Assembly: GCF_009496285.1 (NCBI RefSeq)
Contig: NZ_WIJK01000022.1
Location: 1-38,282, forward strand
DNA from: Streptococcus mitis
GTDB taxonomy: Bacteria > Bacillota > Bacilli > Lactobacillales > Streptococcaceae
Reading direction: 5' to 3'
DNA length: 38,282 nucleotides
Shown here: piece by piece, positions 33,184 through 38,282 of the stretch
Layout of the letters: every line of letters starts with the position of its first letter
Numbering within the stretch: the first letter of the stretch is position 1
Translations under genes and position numbers: made by a program
Notes under the pieces: model-generated
What the model was told of the DNA's origin: nothing
Database searches by the model: none
The model's input: the letters and a program-made list of their open reading frames with translations, nothing else

Positions 33184-34155
33184 TTATAATACCTTCACTT
33201 GAACCCCTTGCTTGTCGAAGGTTTTTTTGACATGTTCAAAATTACTGCTTATGATAGTCGCTTGCTTCAGATTTGGAAACTGTCGCAGTTCTTTAAGACT
33301 AACTTCATTTAGATCGAAACCATCATCTTCACCGTCCCACTGAGGAATCAAATTCAGATAAATTTCATTTCCGCCATCCATGTAGATTTCTTGGACTTGT
33401 TCGGCATATTTCTTAGGTATAGGAAGATCTATCATATAATCAAGGGCTGGCTGAATAATCTCCATACTTTCTGTATCGATTTCCAGTTCACTAAATTCAT
33501 CCGCAAAATCATAGATGTCAAAGTAGGGTTTCAGTACTCGTAAATCGTACATCAAAACTTGGATAATAGTTAGTTTAAAATTTATATTGTCAAAGTGTAG
33601 CAGTTCTTCGTCAGTTTCTTTTAACTTGTAGCTTTCCCGTTCATGTTTGACCTCTGGGAAGTAAGAAATTGATAGTGTGTCTGTGATGGTCTCTGCATAT
33701 CCATGAAAATCACTTCCATAAGGAGTCCATAAAATCAAGTTAAAATCCCCTACTCTCTGTCTATCAGAAATAAAATAAGGGCTTTTTCCATTACAAGTTA
33801 TCAGGGTCTTGCAAGGATTGAGAGGTAGTTCTCCCTCGTCCCACATGGGTTTGACCTTCTCTCCAAAATATAAATAAAGCGAAGTAATTAAATGCTCCTT
33901 ATCAATATAGACGTCACAACTCTTTAAGTGTTGTTTAACTTCAAAGGAATGCACAAATACGAAACCAAGTTCATCATAAATATATTTGATAAACTGCCCT
34001 TCTTTTTTGAAAAATCGGTCAGGTTTTCCAAAAACAGTTTCAATATCCTTTAATGATAAAGGGAAATGCAAGCTTATTTCTAGAACATCGACAGAATTTC
34101 CGTGGAAATTCATAGAAAGGACCTTAGCTTTTTTCTTTCTAAAAAAATGAAACAT
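33184..34155 (-). CDS. DUF6892/DUF7738-like protein
   Basis: 323 residues. The N-terminal part (residues about 10-150: MNFHGNSVDVLEISLHFPLS) and C-terminal part (about 200-315: IPKKYAEQVQEIYMDGGNEI and LIPQWDGEDDGFDLNEVSLK) look like the two-domain proteins with DUF7738 and DUF6892. I name them at moderate confidence. The protein is acidic and soluble. The gene lies 13 bases after a 130-residue gene, forming a pair. The function is unknown, and the immunity-like setting is the only hint. Confidence 0.62.
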   Translation of the reverse strand: MFHFFRKKKAKVLSMNFHGNSVDVLEISLHFPLSLKDIETVFGKPDRFFKKEGQFIKYIYDELGFVFVHSFEVKQHLKSCDVYIDKEHLITSLYLYFGEKVKPMWDEGELPLNPCKTLITCNGKSPYFISDRQRVGDFNLILWTPYGSDFHGYAETITDTLSISYFPEVKHERESYKLKETDEELLHFDNINFKLTIIQVLMYDLRVLKPYFDIYDFADEFSELEIDTESMEIIQPALDYMIDLPIPKKYAEQVQEIYMDGGNEIYLNLIPQWDGEDDGFDLNEVSLKELRQFPNLKQATIISSNFEHVKKTFDKQGVQVKVL

Positions 34156-34168
34156 TTAACTCCCCTTC

Positions 34169-34561
34169 TTAAGTTTCTTCAAGATACATTTTGACTGCTA
34201 GGTATTCCTGCTCTTTAGCATAGGCAAATACTTCTGAATTTCTAATGTAGTCAAAAATATTTTCCTCTAAATCTTCATCCCAGGTCGATTCACTAAAGAT
34301 TTGATTGTCTTGACTTGCTTCATAGAAAATATCAAGGTGAACTTGATAAAACTCTTCATCTTCATCTTCATTTGGGGCTTGCCTTACTAATGATAGTTGA
34401 AACAAGGGCTTATCAGATATACTTGTAAATGTCCCTGTTTCAAACAAAATCATCTCATCATCAATAGGCTCACGACACAAGTCTTCAAATATTGCTACCA
34501 TATCCTCCAAGGGCATCTTATCGGTGATTCTTTCTCTTAAAAATTCAAGTGATTGCTTCAT
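34169..34561 (-). CDS. Small acidic protein, unrecognised
   Basis: 130 residues, very acidic (NEDEDEEFYQVHLDIFYEAS), with no membrane helix or motif I know. It starts a short unit with the DUF6892-like gene. A TATAAT at 34634-34639 on the minus strand, 73 bases upstream, is the likely -10. Confidence 0.62.
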   Translation of the reverse strand: MKQSLEFLRERITDKMPLEDMVAIFEDLCREPIDDEMILFETGTFTSISDKPLFQLSLVRQAPNEDEDEEFYQVHLDIFYEASQDNQIFSESTWDEDLEENIFDYIRNSEVFAYAKEQEYLAVKMYLEET

Positions 34562-34971
34562 GCTTCTCCTCTTTCTAATTGGAGCTTCGTTCTTAGAAAA
34601 ATCCTTTTAAAAAATAGAATCCCTACACCCTTTATTATACTACATTAACAGAAAAAAGACTGAAGCAGATGGCATTCACGGATCTATACTATTGTAATCG
34701 GTCAATTTCCTAAAATGATTACCTAGTCCATTTTATTGTATACAGATGAGGTGTTATTTGAGCATGCCCTTTTATAACTCAATTAGTATTAAAAATAAGA
34801 TAGAAACTTCAGGATGTCTACTGTCTTGTAGCATTTTTTTAACCTTGATAAGTTTAACAAATCGTATAAAATAGTTAAAAAGTCTTTAAAATTAAAAAAA
34901 TGTATAATATCAAGACTTCAATGAACTGATACGATACATTTTATAATGAAAAGATTTACTTAATTTTATCT
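34562..34971. other. Intergenic region rich in inverted repeats
   Basis: No gene is supported. It holds a minus-strand -10 (34634-34639), a plus-strand hairpin with T7 near 34813-34841, and two overlapping inverted repeats: ATGTATAATATCA with TGATACGATACAT (34900-34939, 11 of 13 pairs) and AAGTCTT with AAGACTT (34880-34918). A small RNA or old mobile-element remnant is possible. Confidence 0.4.
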
Positions 34972-36165
34972 TCAATTTTGATTTTGCTCACTCGAATCCT
35001 TCTTCGATCTTTGAATATAGACTATCGATACCAACGAAAGTAAAATAACTCCAAGACCGATAATTAAAAAGGAAACTAAATGAACGCTTGGTAGAAAGGT
35101 CATTACACCTTTTGCAATCGGCATAAAGAGAATTGCTAGTGTAAAAATGGTACTCAATACCCTCCCCAGATAGTCTCCGTCAACCTTGGTTTGTACCTGA
35201 GTGAAAAAGTGAATATTAAAAATCGTCATAAAGAGTTCACAAACTAGGTTTCCTGAAAAAGTGAGAAAATTAGGTAGTGGCAATCCCATCATGAAAACTC
35301 CTACTCCTGTGAGGATCAATAAGAACAAAAGTGTATTCATAGTTGATTTAAATTTATTTGCAATCAATGCTCCGATGATTGAGCCAATCGCCCCCATGGT
35401 TAAGATAGTCGCATAGGCTCCTTCTACACCATAGAGTTTATTTGAAAAAGGGAGCAAAAACTCAAAAGCTGCAAAAAATAAATTCACACTGGAAGCCACT
35501 AACAAGAGAAAGAAAATTTCTTTTTGATGCCAGATATAGTGCAAGCCATCTTTGATATCCGCAAAAATATCTTTCCCTGTAAAACTCTTCTGCTCTTGAG
35601 TCTTTGGTTCTTCTTTGGGAAGTAAGGCGACTAGGGCAAAAGCGATGAAAAAGGTCAAAGCATCTAATAAGAGCGTCAGATGGAGACTAGCAAATTGTAA
35701 AACAAGGAAAGAAAGCACCGGAGAACTGACTCCTACAACCTGTAAAACTAACTCTAAGCGTGAATTGTAAGTCACTATCTCGTCTTTTTCTACGACTTCT
35801 GTGATAATAGCTTTATTGGCAGTTCGAGAAAATGCAAATGCAATGGCCTGGACAATATTAGCAAAGATCAAAGCTCCAATCATCCAGTTATCATTTCTGA
35901 TAAAAGAAATGGCCAGACAGAAAATCCCACAAACCAAGTCTGTTGTCATTAAAATCTTGCGACGCGAAAAACGGTCTGAAATCACGCCTCCAAATGGATT
36001 AACTAGTATGGATGTAACGAGTTCAGAGATCTGATAAATCCCTAGAACGGTTTGCCCAATCGTTCCCATTGATGCCAACCAAACACTATTCCCATAATCA
36101 TAGAGCATATTTCCTAGTTTGTTAATAGCTCCACGACTAATCAACTGTACTGCATATCGATTCAT
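34972..36165 (-). CDS. MFS transporter (drug-exporter type)
   Basis: 397 residues with about 12 helices and a long loop near 190-205 (LPKEEPKTQEQKSF). The MFS signature SDRFSRRKILMTTDLVCG follows helix 2 (about 63-80), as in macrolide/multidrug exporters of the MFS_3 (Mef-like) group. The start is at 36165 because GAGGAG lies 5 bases upstream; an ATG 15 bases further out overlaps that site. It lies directly after an Rgg-type regulator on the same strand, and a long nested inverted repeat covers its ribosome site (36168-36216). Substrate unknown; self-resistance or peptide export is a possibility. Confidence 0.83.
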   Translation of the reverse strand: MNRYAVQLISRGAINKLGNMLYDYGNSVWLASMGTIGQTVLGIYQISELVTSILVNPFGGVISDRFSRRKILMTTDLVCGIFCLAISFIRNDNWMIGALIFANIVQAIAFAFSRTANKAIITEVVEKDEIVTYNSRLELVLQVVGVSSPVLSFLVLQFASLHLTLLLDALTFFIAFALVALLPKEEPKTQEQKSFTGKDIFADIKDGLHYIWHQKEIFFLLLVASSVNLFFAAFEFLLPFSNKLYGVEGAYATILTMGAIGSIIGALIANKFKSTMNTLLFLLILTGVGVFMMGLPLPNFLTFSGNLVCELFMTIFNIHFFTQVQTKVDGDYLGRVLSTIFTLAILFMPIAKGVMTFLPSVHLVSFLIIGLGVILLSLVSIVYIQRSKKDSSEQNQN

Positions 36166-36167
36166 AA

Positions 36168-36216
36168 AAACTCCTCTCAAATTTTGAAACTATTGTATCA
36201 AAACTTGAAGGAGTTT
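36168..36216 (-). promoter_or_regulatory. Nested inverted repeat overlapping promoter and ribosome site of the MFS gene
   Basis: Arms: AAACTCCT/AGGAGTTT (8 bp), TCAA/TTGA (4 bp) and TTTTGA/TCAAAA (6 bp), with one bulge, one mismatch and a 10-base loop. The loop-side TACAAT (minus strand, 36192-36197, extended by TGA) is a likely -10, giving a start near 36185. In a transcript reading through from rgg, the stem would hide the AGGAG of the MFS gene; a transcript from the internal promoter would lack the left arm. Confidence 0.6.
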
Positions 36217-36240
36217 CTCATTTTTCCCTTATTTGGGAAA

Positions 36241-37104
36241 TTAATTTTTTACAAATTTATCGTAATGTTCCTGATAGTAAGCTACTTGCTCCGGAAGACC
36301 TAGAACATCAAAAATATGCATGGCTTCCTGCATTTGTTTACAACCTTCTTCTTTTTGCCCCTTCTGATAAAGAGCAAATCCCTTAAGAAAGTGGAAAACA
36401 TTACGCTCATAGAGTTTGATGCTCTTACCTATGATCTTCTCTATATAAGCTTCAAAGTAGCTGGCATTTTCAAAAGCAAGATGTTCTAAACAATGCTGGT
36501 AACAGTTAAGAGCTAAAATCAAGACCAGTTTTCGATGGCGTCCAATTTCTTTGTAGAAATCCTCCCTCTCCATTACTTCTCTACCAAGTCGAGCAACATA
36601 GTCCACATCATAAAAGCTATAGAGATTGCCAAAGAGGATCAACTCATACATGGTCCATTCATCAGTTTGGAAAAGATAATCTGCCACCTTATCCAGATCG
36701 CCTTGCTTCATAGTGAAGCTAGTATCTCTTTGACAAATCAGACCTTGTAACAAAATCCAGTTCAGTTCAAAATAGAGGGGATTTGTTGAACTCTTAGCTT
36801 TTTCAAGTTGTTCTTCTTGAAGCTTTTGAAAACCTGCAATATCATTTGAGTAGTAAAGTGGAATAATCTGAGCCATCAAGCCGACATGTTCATGATGTTG
36901 AAAATTTCTAGTCTTATCCATAAAATTCTCAATCGTCACGTGAATATTATCTAATATTTCAAAGAAACGAGATGCAGCCAGATCCGATTCCCCCAATTCA
37001 AAGCGGGATAATTGGGAGGTCGAACAGGCCTCTCCTGCAGCTTCTTTTAGAGAGTAATTTTTACTGATTCGAAATTCACGAAAGACTTTTCCAAGATTTT
37101 CCAT
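36241..37104 (-). CDS. Rgg/GadR/MutR-type transcriptional regulator
   Basis: 287 residues, the standard Rgg length. N-terminal helix-turn-helix at about 7-60 (FREFRISKNYSLKEAAGEACS with STSQLSRFELGESD), and a helical TPR-like C-terminal domain typical of the peptide-sensing Rgg group. Rgg proteins usually control nearby genes and often respond to short peptides; no SHP-type peptide gene is visible. The MFS gene 75 bases downstream is the natural target. AAGGGA lies 7 bases before the ATG. Confidence 0.85.
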   Translation of the reverse strand: MENLGKVFREFRISKNYSLKEAAGEACSTSQLSRFELGESDLAASRFFEILDNIHVTIENFMDKTRNFQHHEHVGLMAQIIPLYYSNDIAGFQKLQEEQLEKAKSSTNPLYFELNWILLQGLICQRDTSFTMKQGDLDKVADYLFQTDEWTMYELILFGNLYSFYDVDYVARLGREVMEREDFYKEIGRHRKLVLILALNCYQHCLEHLAFENASYFEAYIEKIIGKSIKLYERNVFHFLKGFALYQKGQKEEGCKQMQEAMHIFDVLGLPEQVAYYQEHYDKFVKN

Positions 37105-37139
37105 TATTTATTCCCTTTTAAAAAAATAAACACTTTTAA

Positions 37140-38282
37140 TTAACGATAAGATATTTGCGACTTAGTTACTTCAATATTTCGATCAACGTATTTTATATAT
37201 GGAGCAACAAAATCAATATCATCACATTTGGGACCAAGTTTAATTTTTGAATATTTTAATTCTTTATCAATATAAGTATATATCCCAGGAATCACACTAT
37301 TAGAACTATCGCAAGTAATAATTAAATCTTCTTCCCCCTCATAAGATTTAATAATCCTAAATTCATTTTCATAACTATAATCAGCATCTTTAAATAAATA
37401 ACGAATGTCATCAATTAAGTTCAACGCTGAAGAAAAGAGATTTTGTCCCTTGACATCTTTAGGATCTTTGATTTTGTTAAATACTGTTTTTATTTTTTCT
37501 ATTTCACCGTTTAGTTCACCAATATTATAACAAACTTTATAAATTTCAATTCCATCATTTATTAAATTTTCAATATACTCTTTATGATACGTTAGACAGA
37601 TCCCTCTTGCATCATCACCATATTGTTTCCACATTGGAAGACTATCATCTAACTTTTGACTATCACCAGTTTGCGTCATAGAAGCAAAGAAGAACGGCGA
37701 TGTATCATAATCAGTTTCAGCTAATTTTTTTTCTCAAGCCCTATTAGGTCGAGAAACGTATACCCTTCATTTGGATCATTCATTTGTCTGGCATTACTAA
37801 GCCGTAATCTAGGATAATTATTTTTATCTTCAATTTTATAAAGCAAAAATTTTAATGTATTTAGAGAAGTATAGTGAATAAAACTATCATCGCCAGTAAT
37901 CTGGGAGTATCTTAATGTACCTTTAATATTCTTAACACTAGTTAATATTATTTTTAAATCTTCATTTTTTATAGTTTCTAGTTCTGACTTTAATTGATCG
38001 AAATTAGCTCTTTCAACTAAGGTTGTTAAAATATCAATACCCTCTTGATATTGGACATAATCTGGATTATCTAAAAAATATTTGACCAGGTTATTTAATA
38101 ATTCAAAATTATAATTACAACCTTCAACGATTTTAAAAACTAAACTTTTATTCTCATCAGAGATATCATGATCCTTTAATTTTGCCAATAAATATTCAAA
38201 AATAAGATTTCTATAACTCTCCGTTGATACACAATTACCAACATTCAATTCTGAATTGATTTCTTTGAGTAATCTATTAGAA
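37140..38282 (-). pseudogene. DUF2971-type gene, frameshifted and cut by the window edge
   Basis: Two minus-strand frames belong to one gene. The first (from beyond 38282 to 37721) ends LIGLEKKN then stop, at a run of eight A's (37725-37732). Adding one A would read ...EKKKLAETDYDTSPFFFASM and continue without a stop into the second frame, which ends at 37140. The joined protein has the DUF2971 pattern: FIHYTSLNTLKFLL and LRLSNARQMNDPNEG, then PMWKQYGDDARGICLTY. The 5' end lies past the window: the frame is open to base 38282, so the TTG at 38248 need not be the start. DUF2971 is found in some phage-defence settings, its role unsettled. The base composition is clearly more AT-rich than nearby genes. 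Confidence 0.75.

Noticed and set aside
1..38282. CRISPR array, tRNA or rRNA genes, transposase genes
   Set aside because: No regularly spaced repeats, no tRNA-like cloverleaf with CCA, and no transposase reading frame were seen. The RUP and BOX elements are non-coding.

Overview
The window comes from a Mitis-group Streptococcus (S. pneumoniae, S. mitis or a close relative). The evidence is low-GC DNA with strong AGGAG ribosome binding sites, a RUP-like element (3203-3310), two BOX-type elements (26622-26736 and 28237-28342), and a polyamine operon of the pneumococcal type. Most genes lie on the minus strand.

Region 1 (1-11360) is core-like. It holds radC, an O-acetylhomoserine sulfhydrylase, a VIT/CCC1-family transporter on the plus strand, a Bce-type peptide-resistance ABC transporter preceded by a 37-codon gene and a TNACA-N4-TGTAA operator, a PspC-domain protein, an SprT-like protein, tex (whose promoter predicts a leaderless mRNA), and a plus-strand trio of a 43-residue protein, a YraQ/ArsP-type permease and a DUF1980/TIGR03943 partner.

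Region 2 (11346-13848) is a three-gene accessory operon: a nucleotidyltransferase-like protein, a zinc-ribbon protein and a TPR protein. Region 3 (13899-21020) is a six-gene polyamine operon, speA-speE-lys1-nspC-aguA-aguB, with touching or overlapping genes. It should convert arginine through agmatine and N-carbamoylputrescine to putrescine, and then to spermidine by the carboxyspermidine route. It is preceded by a roughly 400-nt leader with hairpins and an intrinsic terminator.

Region 4 (21121-34561) is an accessory island of small, mostly acidic proteins that resemble polymorphic-toxin immunity proteins (NTF2-fold, CbrC, DUF1877, DUF4261, Imm26-like and unrecognised ones). No toxin gene is present. 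A paralogous pair of membrane proteins sits on opposite strands, and one BOX element supplies the stop codon of one gene and the start region of the next. The island also holds a lipid-kinase and lipoprotein pair, a methyltransferase and a hydrolase.

Region 5 (34562-38282) holds an Rgg regulator followed by an MFS exporter, joined by a nested inverted repeat that can hide the exporter's ribosome binding site. It ends in an AT-rich DUF2971 gene interrupted by a frameshift at an A8 tract and running off the window edge.

The strongest candidates for something new are the speA leader, the rgg-MFS hairpin, the BOX-made gene boundary and the toxin-less immunity-like operon. Assignments come from reading motifs by eye; no database search was run.
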